Source: Verrucomicrobiota bacterium
GTDB taxonomy: Bacteria; Verrucomicrobiota; Verrucomicrobiia; Limisphaerales; SXTU01
Assembly: GCA_016235545.1 (NCBI GenBank)
Contig: JACRKB010000032.1
Span: forward strand, 1-64,000
DNA: 64,000 bases
Direction of reading: 5' to 3'
Part shown: positions 26,900-35,224 of the stretch, piece by piece
Layout of the letters: the number at the start of each line of letters is the position of its first letter
Position numbering within the stretch: position 1 is the stretch's first letter
The notes under the pieces: model-generated
Seen by the model: only the letters and a program-made list of their open reading frames with translations
Told to the model about the DNA's origin: nothing
The model's database searches: none
Made by a program: the position numbers and the translations under genes

Positions 26900-27831
26900 A
26901 GGAGTTCGACCTCATCGCGCGCCTCAAGGCCACGCTCCCCACGCACGAGTCGGTGCTGGCCGGCGCGGGCGACGACTGCGCCGTGCTGGACCTCGGCCTG
27001 CCGCACCATCTCGTGCTCTTCAAAACCGATGCTGTCGTCGAGGGCGTCCACTTCACCATCGACGCGCCTCCGGAAAAAATCGGCCACAAAGCGCTTGCCC
27101 GCTGCCTCAGCGACATCGCCGCGATGGCCGGCACGCCCACGCACGCCGTCGTCACGCTCGCGCTGCCAGAGAAGTTCGACACCGCGCGCATCGAGGCAAT
27201 CTACGCGGGGATGAACGCGCTCGCGCGGAAGCACGGCGTCGCCATCGTCGGCGGCGAGACAACCACCAACCCCGAGCGGCTGCTGCTCTCCATCGCGCTC
27301 CTCGGCACCGTGCCGCGCAGCCGCCAAGTGCTGCGCTCCGGGGCGAAGTCCGGCGACGCCATCTTCGTCACCGGCACGTTGGGCGGCTCGTTGATCGGGC
27401 GGCATCTCGAATTTGAGCCGAGGCTGGCGGAGGCTCGCTGGCTGGCCGAACGCTTCACCGTCCACGCGATGATTGATTTGAGCGACGGCCTTGCGGGTGA
27501 CCTGCGACACATTCTCGAAGCCAGCGAAGTGGGTGCCGACCTGCTGGCGAGCGCCATTCCCATCAGCCGGGCCGCCAAACTTCAGACACGCGAGGAATCC
27601 TCCGCCAAGCCACCGCTGCTTGCCGCACTCACGGACGGCGAGGATTTTGAACTGCTCTTCACCGTCGCCAGCCGGACAGCCGTGCCGCTTCTGGACGCGT
27701 GGAAGGCGCAGTTCCCCGACGTGAAGCTCTCGTGCGTCGGCAAGATCACGTCCGCACCTGGCCTGCGCCTCCGCGACGAGCGCGGACTGCGCGAGTTCAA
27801 CCTGCGCGGCTTTGAACACTTTTCGAGTTGA
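26896..27831 (+). CDS. thiL: Thiamine-monophosphate kinase
   Basis: The enzyme phosphorylates thiamine monophosphate to the active cofactor thiamine diphosphate. Start is the GTG at 26896 (VKEFDLIARLKATLP), which overlaps the protease stop by 4 nt; the long N-terminal extension in the track is another frame of the protease gene. It has 311 residues with the AIRS-type fold: GAGDDCAVL, LFKTDAVVEGVHF, KALARCLSDIAAMAG, IVGGETTTNP, then IDLSDGLAGDL and LTDGEDFELLF. Length and motifs are normal. There are no other thiamine genes in the window. A dispersed repeat separates it from tsaE. Confidence 0.94.
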   Translation: MKEFDLIARLKATLPTHESVLAGAGDDCAVLDLGLPHHLVLFKTDAVVEGVHFTIDAPPEKIGHKALARCLSDIAAMAGTPTHAVVTLALPEKFDTARIEAIYAGMNALARKHGVAIVGGETTTNPERLLLSIALLGTVPRSRQVLRSGAKSGDAIFVTGTLGGSLIGRHLEFEPRLAEARWLAERFTVHAMIDLSDGLAGDLRHILEASEVGADLLASAIPISRAAKLQTREESSAKPPLLAALTDGEDFELLFTVASRTAVPLLDAWKAQFPDVKLSCVGKITSAPGLRLRDERGLREFNLRGFEHFSS

Positions 27832-27972
27832 GCCACAGATGAACACAGGCGAGAAGCTTTGTCAGGAGGGCAGGAAGGCAGGAGGGAAAAGGCGGTCTAT
27901 GGCCTTTGTTTCCTGGCTTCCAGCCCTCCTTATGAACTCTTTTTCTCCTTCATCTGTGTCCATCTGTGGCTG
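27831..27972. repeat. Inverted CCACAGATG repeat between thiL and tsaE
   Basis: AGCCACAGATGAACACAGG begins at the thiL stop codon and returns inverted as TTCATCTGTGTCCATCTGTGGCT just before the tsaE start. The pair can form a long hairpin, possibly a terminator or attenuator. Confidence 0.6.
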
Positions 27973-28431
27973 ATGAAAGTGTGCCTCACCAATTCGCCGG
28001 AAGAGACCGCCGCGCTCGGCGAGGCGTGGGCGAGAGAAACTGCGCATGGCTGGACGTTGGCGCTCTGCGGCGACCTCGGCATGGGCAAGACACAGTTGGT
28101 GAAGGGTCTCGCGCGTGGGCTGGGCATCACGGCGCGCATCGCCTCCCCGACCTTCGCGCTTGTCAACGAGCACACCGGCGGACACCTGCCGCTCTTCCAT
28201 CTCGACCTCTACCGGCTCGACACCCGTGCGCAAATCGCCGGCGCGGGGCTGGACGAATACTTCTTCACCCCGCGCGGCGTGACGGTGGTGGAGTGGGCGG
28301 AGCGGTGGTTCGGCACCGCTCCGAGTTCCGAGTTCCGAGTTCCGAGTTTCTCCGGTCGGCTGCGCTGGGTGAAGCTCACATCTGAAAGCGAGACGACACG
28401 GCGCATCGAGTATGAAGATTTTGGCTCTTGA
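27973..28431 (+). CDS. tsaE: tRNA t6A37 synthesis ATPase TsaE
   Basis: TsaE is the ATPase of the TsaBDE complex that makes N6-threonylcarbamoyladenosine at position 37 of ANN-decoding tRNAs. The ATG at 27973 (MKVCLTNSPEETAALGEAWA) follows the repeat; the 38 residues before it in the track are repeat-derived. It has 152 residues with Walker A GDLGMGKTQLVKGLARGLG, then IASPTFALVNEH, LFHLDLYRL and VVEWAERW. After the family core there is an in-frame insert SSEFRVPSF, encoded by tandem GAGTTCC repeats. Its 3' end overlaps tsaB by 20 nt, and both act in the same complex. Confidence 0.93.
   Translation: MKVCLTNSPEETAALGEAWARETAHGWTLALCGDLGMGKTQLVKGLARGLGITARIASPTFALVNEHTGGHLPLFHLDLYRLDTRAQIAGAGLDEYFFTPRGVTVVEWAERWFGTAPSSEFRVPSFSGRLRWVKLTSESETTRRIEYEDFGS
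28319..28350. repeat. In-frame tandem CCGAGTT repeat inside tsaE
   Basis: CCGAGTTCCGAGTTCCGAGTTCCGAGTTT encodes SEFRVPSF near the C-terminus of TsaE. It is a simple tandem array with an 7-8 nt unit, like the TCAGAAG tandem repeats between genes elsewhere in the window. Confidence 0.65.
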
Positions 28432-29128
28432 GTTCTCCTCCGCCCGGCGCGGCGCGGCGGTCGTCGAGGTCGTGCCGGCGGTTTGCAATCGCCGACTAGA
28501 CGCATCGTCAGCCACAGAAGGGGACAGCACGTCAGCGGCGCGGGGCGGGCGTGTCCTCGGGCTTGCCGTGGCTGAGGGCATCGTGCCGGGGCCGTTCGAG
28601 TTGATTGAGTCGGCCCTGCGATCGGCGGGAGTCGAGCGTGAGCAGGTCGAATGCATCGCGGTTGGGCTGGGGCCGGGATCTTACACGGGCATCCGATCGG
28701 CCATCGCGCTGGCGCAAGGCTGGCAGCTCGCGCTCGGGGTGAAATTGCTGGGCATCAGCACCGCTGAAGTGCTGGCGAGCACGGCGCAGGCAGCGGGTGT
28801 GGCAGGCCGCGTCACCGTGGTGATAGATGCTCTTCGCGAAGAATTTTACTCGGCCAGTTACGAAATCACAGCGGGTGGCTGGCGTGAGACAGCTCCGCTG
28901 CGACTGCTCAAACGCGAAGCCGTCGAGGCGCTGGCGGCAGCTGGCGAGATTCTCCTCAGCCCGGATGGGAAATGCTTGCCTGCTGGAGCCAAGCTGGTTT
29001 TGCCTTCCGCTGCCGAACTCGGGCGGCTGGCTTCCCTGCGCGACGACTTCCAACCAGGCGAAAAGCTGGAGCCGATTTACTTGCGCGAGACGAGCTTCGT
29101 GAAGGCACCTGCACCGAGGTTTTACTGA
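28412..29128 (+). CDS. tsaB: tRNA t6A37 synthesis scaffold protein TsaB
   Basis: TsaB is the ASKHA-fold partner that activates TsaD in t6A modification. The 238-residue protein starts MKILALEFSSARRGAAVVE, then IESALRSAGVEREQVECIAVGLGPGSYTGIRSAIALAQG, the hallmark of the family, and VVIDALREEFYSASYE. The region EVVPAVCNRRLDASSATEGDSTSAARGG near residues 20-47 has no counterpart in the compact family N-terminus and is encoded partly by a diverged copy of the GTGCCGGCGACTTGCAGTCGCC repeat. It overlaps tsaE by 20 nt, so the two are translationally linked. Otherwise it is normal in length. Confidence 0.92.
   Translation: MKILALEFSSARRGAAVVEVVPAVCNRRLDASSATEGDSTSAARGGRVLGLAVAEGIVPGPFELIESALRSAGVEREQVECIAVGLGPGSYTGIRSAIALAQGWQLALGVKLLGISTAEVLASTAQAAGVAGRVTVVIDALREEFYSASYEITAGGWRETAPLRLLKREAVEALAAAGEILLSPDGKCLPAGAKLVLPSAAELGRLASLRDDFQPGEKLEPIYLRETSFVKAPAPRFY
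28472..28497. repeat. Diverged GTGCCGGCGNNTTGCANTCGCCGAC repeat inside tsaB
   Basis: GTGCCGGCGGTTTGCAATCGCCGAC matches the intergenic copy at 26021 except for a few bases and is read in frame as VPAVCNRRL. Confidence 0.6.
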
Positions 29129-29413
29129 ACTGGAGCGCGGACGCCAAAGTCCGCCGGAGCCGACACCATCCGGTTTCAACCCTGACTCCAAAGTCGGACT
29201 CGATCCTTCGGCGAGGAACGCGGCCTTCAGGCCGATGAAATATGCGCAGGCCAACTGGTTGCCGAATGCGCTTTTCCTCCCGAGCCAGCTGCGACGTGAA
29301 CGCCCCGCTCAGTGCGCCTCTTACGGGTCCCCTGCGGTTCCGATTTCGGAACTCGTGGTTGGTTTCCCAAGAAGGCCAGGCTCCAACCAGGCGCGGAGGG
29401 CTGGCACTTCTCT
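29129..29413. other. Intergenic region between convergent genes, hairpin-rich
   Basis: No convincing gene. GCGGACGCCAAAGTCCGC near 29138 is a short perfect hairpin and may help terminate the tsaE-tsaB transcript. The rest has scattered short inverted repeats (for example GGCCTTCAGGCC near 29221). Confidence 0.45.
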
Positions 29414-30574
29414 CTACCTTTTCCTGGGGTTTGTCAGCTCAAAGGTCGCCGCCATGCTGAGATGCTGGGCCTTCCTTCCGGCCTGCTCCGCCTCTGCGTG
29501 GATGGGGATCAAGCCATTCCTGCTGCAATAAATGTTGTCCAGACGCATCCACGCGGGGATATGCGTGTTGCCGGGAAAAGTCGCGCCCACGCCTTGCCCG
29601 CGTTCGTTGAAGGCTTCGATCCAGTTTTCGCGGTAGTGCCGGTAGGCCTGTCCGTGCGTCGGCACGTTGAAATCGCCGCAGACGATGAACGGGACTGAGA
29701 GGGAGCGTGTGGCGGAAACCATTTTTTGCGCGAGATCGAGCTGATGCCGGAAAAACTTTGAGTTCTCCTCGCGGATCTTGTCGCCGTGCCCTCCCTCGCG
29801 CCCCAGCAGCGCGGAGAATGCGCCCAGGCCCTTCATTGCGTTGATCTGGTCGCGAGGTGTCGGCATGTGGACGACGAAGACCAGAAGGGATTGGCCGTGT
29901 GCCTCCACTTCAAACCACGCCGCCACCCGGCGCCGGGTTTCGGCAGGGTCGGGCCACGGCAGCGCGTCGGCGGCGCGGATGGGAAATTTGCTGATGAGCA
30001 TGAACTGGTCCTTCACCACGATGTAGCGGTCGGGATACATCTCCGCGAGCTTGGGCCCACGACCGGCAGCGGTGTCCTGCAACGCGATGATGTCCGCCTT
30101 CTGCAGGTCGGCAAAATCCTTGAAGCCAGTCTCGCTGGCCTGGCCGATGTTGTTGGTGACGATCTTGACGGTCGGACCGATGGGGACCTGCCATCCGTGC
30201 CATCGCAGATCCATGAAGCCAAAAAGCACCACAGGGATGCACAGCGCCTGCGGCAGTAGCAGGCGTGCGTAAAACAGCAGCGACGGAGGCGCGAGCACTG
30301 CCACCGGCAGCAGCCAGCCCCAGGGTGGCAGATACATCCCAGTGCTCAGAAACTGGTGGGTCTCCGCGTGGTATTCGAGTCCGTAGAGGATGGCCAGCAG
30401 CGCCACGCAGTAAATCACCGTCAACGCCGTCAGTGTGAAGCGCGTCCACGTCAGGAGCCGTTGCATCATGGTCACTCCGCTTCCGTGAAGCACGCCGTGC
30501 TCGCGCGGACGGGAGTAGTGCGCATCGGGCTGCGGTTCATCGGTGTTGTCGGGGGGATAGTCACGTGCGGCCAT
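29414..30574 (-). CDS. Membrane-anchored endonuclease/exonuclease/phosphatase (EEP) family protein
   Basis: The ATG at 30574 (MAARDYPPDNTDEPQ) is favoured because the preceding 35 residues look like non-coding sequence; this gives 386 residues. Three hydrophobic segments (TALTVIYCVALLAILYG, WGWLLPVAVLAPPSLLFYARLLL, ALCIPVVLFGFMDL) are followed by the EEP domain: KIVTNNIGQ, DIIALQDTAAG, VVHMPTPRDQ, FIVCGDFNVPTH and a C-terminal HLSMAATFEL, covering the expected Asn, Asp and His positions. The glutamate normally in ALQE is replaced by Asp (ALQDT). Relatives cleave DNA, phospholipids or phosphodiesters. The domain probably faces the periplasm. The substrate is unknown. Confidence 0.82.
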   Translation of the reverse strand: MAARDYPPDNTDEPQPDAHYSRPREHGVLHGSGVTMMQRLLTWTRFTLTALTVIYCVALLAILYGLEYHAETHQFLSTGMYLPPWGWLLPVAVLAPPSLLFYARLLLPQALCIPVVLFGFMDLRWHGWQVPIGPTVKIVTNNIGQASETGFKDFADLQKADIIALQDTAAGRGPKLAEMYPDRYIVVKDQFMLISKFPIRAADALPWPDPAETRRRVAAWFEVEAHGQSLLVFVVHMPTPRDQINAMKGLGAFSALLGREGGHGDKIREENSKFFRHQLDLAQKMVSATRSLSVPFIVCGDFNVPTHGQAYRHYRENWIEAFNERGQGVGATFPGNTHIPAWMRLDNIYCSRNGLIPIHAEAEQAGRKAQHLSMAATFELTNPRKR

Positions 30575-30712
30575 AAGTGTCGTTTCCAATGAACGGCCAA
30601 TCAGCCGTGCCGTCCTGCTTGGTGGCGCAAAGAAGTAGTCGGCGGCAGTGCGGATTGCACGGAAAAAGAAGCGCCTCAAGAGGGACGCTCCGGCCTTTGC
30701 GGTGCGCCACCG

Positions 30713-30916
30713 CTACTCGTTGATCCCGCTGTGTGAAAAATCCCTCTCCTCCGGCAGCCATGTCTCTTCCAGCTCTTCCCATCGGGAAAGTTTGCGAGCT
30801 CCACCGGGGGCGCTGTCATCGGCGATGGGAACTCCGGGTGGCGGGATGCTCAGTGGGAACAATGCGACAGCAGGCGGCGCTTCGGGTGGTGGCGACGATG
30901 ATGGCTGCGTGCTCAT
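30713..30916 (-). CDS. Possible small proline-rich hypothetical protein
   Basis: A 67-residue ORF begins MSTQPSSSPPPEAPPAVALF and ends with a charged, Trp-containing tail WEELEETWLPEERDFSHSG. It lies on the same strand as the EEP-family gene, 138 nt upstream, with no competing ORF of better quality. An AGAAG-like ribosome-binding site precedes the ATG. No family is recognised, and it could be non-coding. Confidence 0.35.
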   Translation of the reverse strand: MSTQPSSSPPPEAPPAVALFPLSIPPPGVPIADDSAPGGARKLSRWEELEETWLPEERDFSHSGINE

Positions 30917-31202
30917 GTCAGCAATTTCTTCTAAGGAACTCCGTGTAAGTTGTTCACGAATCTCATTCGCGCAAGGGGCAATTTTTCGCAGCCCGAATCT
31001 TGGCGGTCTCCCAACGGCCCTTGCTTGTCCCCCGGGCGCAAATCAGGAATTGCGAACCTCTCATTAGCACACGGCTTCAGGGTGTTGGTGCATGAGCACG
31101 ATGGCCAGGCGTTTCAACGGCTTTTGCAAACCGCCCAGCAAGCCATCTGGGGCAGACTGCTGAATTCCTGAGCCGCAAGCCGAATTCGTCGAGGCCAACC
31201 CT
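30917..31202. other. Intergenic region, nothing recognised
   Basis: The sequence is lower in GC than its surroundings and contains no ORF with family resemblance. It probably holds the promoter of the small ORF and EEP gene and the 3' end of the downstream minus-strand gene. Confidence 0.4.
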
Positions 31203-31928
31203 TCAGCCGATCCCTCGCCGCATCGACTCCAAACGGTAGGTTCCCATGATGCACTCGTCCACAGCTCCGCGTTCTTTGAGCAGAGCGGTAGTCAGCGTCG
31301 TGCCGCACGCGGTCCGCAGCCGTTCGGCAGAGGTCCCCTCGATCAAGAGCACCCAAGACGGGACCTCGGTAGCATTGTTACGCGCCTGCTGCTCCACGGT
31401 TTTTATCCCGGAGCCCGCCGCATCCGTGACGCCCAGGTGCGCACTCAGGACGCCGACGCAGCCCAAAAGCGCGGGGAACGCCTCGGCCAGCAAAAACCAC
31501 TGCAAGGATTCAGCGCGGGCCTCGGCAACAGACAAGCGCAGCGTGGCGATCATGCCGCCATGGCCCATGCCCTGCGAGCCGGCCACGCGGCACAAGCCCC
31601 TCGACACGTTGCGAAAATACGGAAGAGCTTGTTTTGTCCAAGGCGTCGGAGCATTGAGCCGGGCAAGATACGCCTCGCCGACAAGAACCTGAAACGTGTC
31701 CACCTCGTAGAGGTTGAAGTAGTCTTGGCCATCACCCTCAACGCGGAGGTAGCGCCGGCCGCGCCGGAAGCCGGGGATGGCGAGGCGCTCGGGCATGTGC
31801 TCCCGATCATGCCATTGGTAAAAGGTCTCCAGGCCCTCGGGAGCGAGGTCGTGCCAGATGGCGACGAAGGCATCACCCGCCAGTCCGTTTGCCTGCTGCG
31901 CGTTCATCGGTGTCATAAGAGGCGTCAA
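31203..31928 (-). CDS. Predicted dimeric alpha/beta-barrel (EthD-like) protein
   Basis: The protein has 241 residues. The first half, FVAIWHDLAPEGLETFYQWHDREHMPERLAIPGFRRGRRYL, resembles EthD/DUF4286-like ferredoxin-fold proteins (W-H...EH-M-ER-L-IPGF-R-RY), followed by YFNLYEVDTFQVLVGEAYLARLNAPTPWT. The second half (GMGHGGMIATLRLSVAEA and WVLLIEGTSAERLRTA) looks like a weaker copy of the same fold. Such proteins act as small monooxygenases or lyases, or only dimerise. There are three possible start codons within seven residues; the first is used. The neighbour on the same strand is an esterase, with about 160 nt between. No specific function is claimed. Confidence 0.65.
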   Translation of the reverse strand: MTPLMTPMNAQQANGLAGDAFVAIWHDLAPEGLETFYQWHDREHMPERLAIPGFRRGRRYLRVEGDGQDYFNLYEVDTFQVLVGEAYLARLNAPTPWTKQALPYFRNVSRGLCRVAGSQGMGHGGMIATLRLSVAEARAESLQWFLLAEAFPALLGCVGVLSAHLGVTDAAGSGIKTVEQQARNNATEVPSWVLLIEGTSAERLRTACGTTLTTALLKERGAVDECIMGTYRLESMRRGIG

Positions 31929-32003
31929 CCCGTGTAGGAATTTGCTTTCTGGCTGCGGCGCAGCTCCGTCGCAGAAGGTCGCCCTTCCCCGATGCAGTGT
32001 GGG

Positions 32004-33092
32004 TTACGGTTTGGGTTGCCTCGATCGCATGAACTCGGCGATCTGCTCGATGGCTTCCCGGGACTCCGGAAGCCCCCGAATCTGGAACACGTGGACCATG
32101 CCCGGCCAGACTTCGAACCTCACAGGGATCCCGTCCGAACGAGCCTTCTTTGCCACTCGGACACTGTCGTCACGGAGCATTTCGTGCTCGCCGACCTGAA
32201 TGAGCAACGGCGGGATGCCGCGGTAGTCGCCAAAAACAGGAGAAGCCAGTGGGTTGCGGGGATCGATCTTGGCCAAGTAGCGGTCCCGGAACTCGGGCAT
32301 GGTTCGCGCACTGATAATGGGGTCATGAACGGTTTTCAGGGACTCGCTCGCCAGCGTGAAGTCCGTGGCCGCCGACAGAGCGATTCCTCCCGCCGGGAGC
32401 GGCCGCTTCCGGTCTCGCAGTGCCAGCAGCGTTGCCAAAGTCAGGTTGCCGCCCGCCGAATCCCCGGCGATGAATGTGGCCTTGGCGGGACTGGGGCCGG
32501 ACGGCCCGTTCCCGATCAACCAATCGTGAGCGGCGATACAATCCTCAAGCCCGGCGGGGAAGGGATGCTCCGGCGCGAGCCGGTAGTCGGGCAGGAGAAC
32601 GGCACACTTGGCCGCCACCGAGATGTCGGCCGCCAGCGCAAGATAGTTTCCTCCCGACCCCGAGACCCAGCCGCCGCCGTGCAGATAGAGGAGCCGCAGA
32701 TCGGGGTTCGCGCCGGGCGCCAGAACCCATTCACACGGAATCTCCCCGACCTTCGAGCGAATGAGCCTGACGCCGTTGATGGTGGGCTCGCGGCGGGCGC
32801 CCATGCCAGCACGCAAGCCTTTGAGATCGAAGTCGGCTGCGCCGAAGGGCGGATTCTTGCGCCGACTTTCAAGGTATGCGACGCCTTCGGGAGAGACCAC
32901 CCGCTGCTTGTCTGCCGACCCTTCCGACGACGACGGAATGCTGCCCTTGTCCTTCTTGGAACTTGCAGCAAAAACTGTCTGAGCTGGGACTTGCTGAAGA
33001 GCCACCTGCGGCTCTGGCAGGTTGTCGGCCGCTACAGACGCGCCGACAGCTACCACGAAGAGGAGCAGCGCGGTGCAAGAACAGCGTTTCAT
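32004..33092 (-). CDS. Exported HSL-family alpha/beta hydrolase (esterase)
   Basis: The ATG at 33092 (MKRCSCTALLLFVVAVGASVAAD) gives a clear signal peptide and 362 residues. The HSL (hormone-sensitive lipase) signature is present: LYLHGGGWVSG forms the oxyanion hole and FIAGDSAGGNLTLATLL the nucleophile elbow. The acid position lies in GEHEMLRDDS (Glu where many members have Asp) and the catalytic His is in WPGMVHVFQI. Family members hydrolyse short-chain esters of fatty or aromatic acids. The region after the signal peptide is Ser/Lys-rich. A tannase/feruloyl-esterase homologue lies 2 kb upstream on the same strand, so both may serve polymer or ester degradation in the periplasm. Confidence 0.88.
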   Translation of the reverse strand: MKRCSCTALLLFVVAVGASVAADNLPEPQVALQQVPAQTVFAASSKKDKGSIPSSSEGSADKQRVVSPEGVAYLESRRKNPPFGAADFDLKGLRAGMGARREPTINGVRLIRSKVGEIPCEWVLAPGANPDLRLLYLHGGGWVSGSGGNYLALAADISVAAKCAVLLPDYRLAPEHPFPAGLEDCIAAHDWLIGNGPSGPSPAKATFIAGDSAGGNLTLATLLALRDRKRPLPAGGIALSAATDFTLASESLKTVHDPIISARTMPEFRDRYLAKIDPRNPLASPVFGDYRGIPPLLIQVGEHEMLRDDSVRVAKKARSDGIPVRFEVWPGMVHVFQIRGLPESREAIEQIAEFMRSRQPKP

Positions 33093-33332
33093 CACAAGGC
33101 TCCATTTTGGTGATGAGCGGGGTGATGCTCGCATAATTGACAGAAATTTGGTTTTGGAATTCGGAGCGGGTCTTGAACCATTGGAGTTGCTATCAGCCTA
33201 CTTCTCCCCGTTGTCCTGCGCGTGGAGCGCGACGAGTGAGAGCACGAAGGACAAGGCGAAAGGGAAGGGTTTCACGCACGAGAATTTGCCAGCTTGAGGC
33301 GGAGTGACAATGCGAAAGTCCATCCCCGATTT

Positions 33333-34682
33333 TCATTCCCGCTTCCGCAAGCAATACAGCTTCGTCAGCGTCCGGATGAGCAGGCGGTCGCCGGCGATGG
33401 CCGGGGTGGCCATGCACATTTCATCGAGGGGGTTCTTGTGGAGCAGTTGGTATTCGGGGCCGGCGGCGAAGACGTAAGTGTCGCCATCTTCGCTCAGCGC
33501 GAAGATCTTTCCGTTCGCCGCCCACGGTGACGCGGTGAAGGCGGTGTTGCCCCCGGGGCGGATGCGTTGCTTGTCGTAAACCGGTCCGCCGGTGCGCGCG
33601 TCGTGGCAGCTCAGGAATCCAAAGTCGAACAGCACATAGAAGTGGTCTCCATAGATGAGCGGCGAAGGATTGTAGGGCGCGGCGACCGGCTGCGACCATG
33701 CGATGAACGCGTTGCTCGTCTCGCCTGGCTTGAGGCTGATGTCGCCGGACGCGCCAGGTTTGATGGCGAACACGGGCCGGGTCTTGTCGCCCACGTAACC
33801 GGAACAGACGTAGAGCAGGCCGAATTTCGAGAACGGGGTGGGGATGACAATCGTGGACATGCCGCCAAGCTCCCAGAGCAGTTTGCCGTCGAGGTCGTGG
33901 GAGCGGACGCGTTTGGTCCCGCAGGTGATGAGTTCGGTGCGCAACTCGTTCTGCCAGACATAGGGCGTGGCCCAGTTGCTTTTCTCGTCGCGTTCCACGC
34001 GCCACAGTTGGCGTCCGGTCTTCGCGTCTAGTGCGACGGCGAAAGATTTTTCGTCGTTGTCATTCACGATGAACACGAGGCCGCCATGGACCACGGGCGA
34101 GGCAGCCGAGCCCCAGCCGTAACGCGTCTTAACCGGCGGCCAGTTGGTCTGCCAGAGTTTCTTGCCGGCCATGTCGTAGCAGAACAGACCCACGTTGCCG
34201 AAATAGGCATAGACGCGCTCGCCATCGGTGATGGGCGTTTCGGAGGCGTAGCTGTTCTTGACGTGCAGCCGATTCAGCGGGGCGGCGCGGTGCGCCTCCT
34301 GGCGCCACAGTTCACGCCCGGATTTGAGGTCATGACAGAGGGTCAGCCAGCGATGCGCCGCCGTGGGAATCTCTTTGCGCTCACCACCGAAATAGAGGCC
34401 CTTCTTGGGCGGCTCGACTTCACCTTCGCTTGTCACCGTTGTCACGAACACGCGATCGCCCCAGACGATGGGCGCGGACCAGCCGCGTCCGGGCACCTCG
34501 ATCTTCCACGCGACGTTCTCGTTCGTGCTCCAGCGGTCGGGCAGGTCCGGGTTGTCAGCCACGCCCAGGGCACCGGGTCCTCGGAACTGGGGCCAGTTGC
34601 TGACAGCGGCACAAACAGACGCGGCGGATAAAACGAGCTGGAGCCCAATAATGACTCGGCAGACATGGCGCGGGAAACTCAT
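33333..34682 (-). CDS. Exported PQQ-like beta-propeller protein
   Basis: The ATG at 34682 (MSFPRHVCRVIIGLQLVLSAASVCAA) supplies the signal peptide and gives 449 residues; the longer start in the track is unlikely. NWPQFRGPGALGVADNPDLPDRWS is the family opening, and blades recur in LTLCHDLKSGRELWRQE, LFCYDMAGKKLWQTNW, AVALDAKTGRQLWRVE, VRSHDLDGKLLWELG and FLSCHDARTGGPVYDKQ. This is the third propeller of this kind in the window; it differs from the other two in lacking a C-terminal LamG-like part. A periplasmic binding or assembly role is likely, but the partner is unknown. It sits between the esterase and the tannase-family gene. Confidence 0.85.
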   Translation of the reverse strand: MSFPRHVCRVIIGLQLVLSAASVCAAVSNWPQFRGPGALGVADNPDLPDRWSTNENVAWKIEVPGRGWSAPIVWGDRVFVTTVTSEGEVEPPKKGLYFGGERKEIPTAAHRWLTLCHDLKSGRELWRQEAHRAAPLNRLHVKNSYASETPITDGERVYAYFGNVGLFCYDMAGKKLWQTNWPPVKTRYGWGSAASPVVHGGLVFIVNDNDEKSFAVALDAKTGRQLWRVERDEKSNWATPYVWQNELRTELITCGTKRVRSHDLDGKLLWELGGMSTIVIPTPFSKFGLLYVCSGYVGDKTRPVFAIKPGASGDISLKPGETSNAFIAWSQPVAAPYNPSPLIYGDHFYVLFDFGFLSCHDARTGGPVYDKQRIRPGGNTAFTASPWAANGKIFALSEDGDTYVFAAGPEYQLLHKNPLDEMCMATPAIAGDRLLIRTLTKLYCLRKRE

Positions 34683-35224
34683 GAGCGCAGTCTTGTGAGG
34701 GCACGGCTTGTCAGCAAGCAAAAGAGCCGACGCAAACCTCCGAAAAGATTGATTCACTTGATCCGCTTCAGTGCTGCCCTCAGCCACGCTTGAACCGCGA
34801 AGCGTCCGAATGGCGCGGCCGCCCGCCGCATCGCGGGCGGATGCTCATTCACCACAACCGCTCCGGCCGCACGGCACAGCCGCTCGCCTCCTCCCCCGCA
34901 CACGAGGCCGGATGCGGTTCACGTCGGGAGCCTGAGGCGTGATGTTGCTCATCAGGAACTTCCCCCCACCGCGTCCGTTTGATGCCATTTCGGAATGAGA
35001 TTCGGTGGAATGGCAATGAACCACGACGTGCGCTGACTCCCTCCCCCTTCCTCGGAGGAAGGGAGAAGGCGCGCGTCGTGGCATCCTGTTTGCATTCCAC
35101 CGACCGGCATTGGGAATTGGTATGATTCCACCGGGTTTCGGCAGCGCTCAGCCAGTCATCTTCGGCCCGTCTGTCGCAGATATGGCCAGCCGCGCCGACT
35201 TTCCAGAGAGGGACGAGCCACGCG
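34683..35224. repeat. 542-bp intergenic region with a CGGTGGAAT-bounded repeat element
   Basis: CGGTGGAAT at 35003-35011 and ATTCCACCG at 35125-35133 bound a 131-bp element, with another ATTCCACCG at 35095. CGGTGGAAT is also the inner end of the MITE-like terminal repeat near 17.4 kb. The core CTCGGAGGAAGGGAGAAGGCGCG...GCATTGGGAATTG (35051-35119) matches, at roughly 85 percent by eye, a stretch lying in frame inside the giant glycosyltransferase (about 52950-53019). The short ORFs called here are repeat-derived; I see no gene. Confidence 0.65.

Noticed and set aside
26896-27831. Fusion of the CPBP protease and ThiL suggested by the 538-residue ORF at 26215
   Set aside because: The N-terminal 227 residues of that ORF are an alternative frame of the protease gene; ThiL begins at the GTG at 26896, and the real protease ends 4 nt into it.
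28319-28350. Possible CRISPR-like tandem repeats (also 10891, 19103 and 39016)
   Set aside because: Units are 7-11 nt with no unique spacers, and no cas genes are present.
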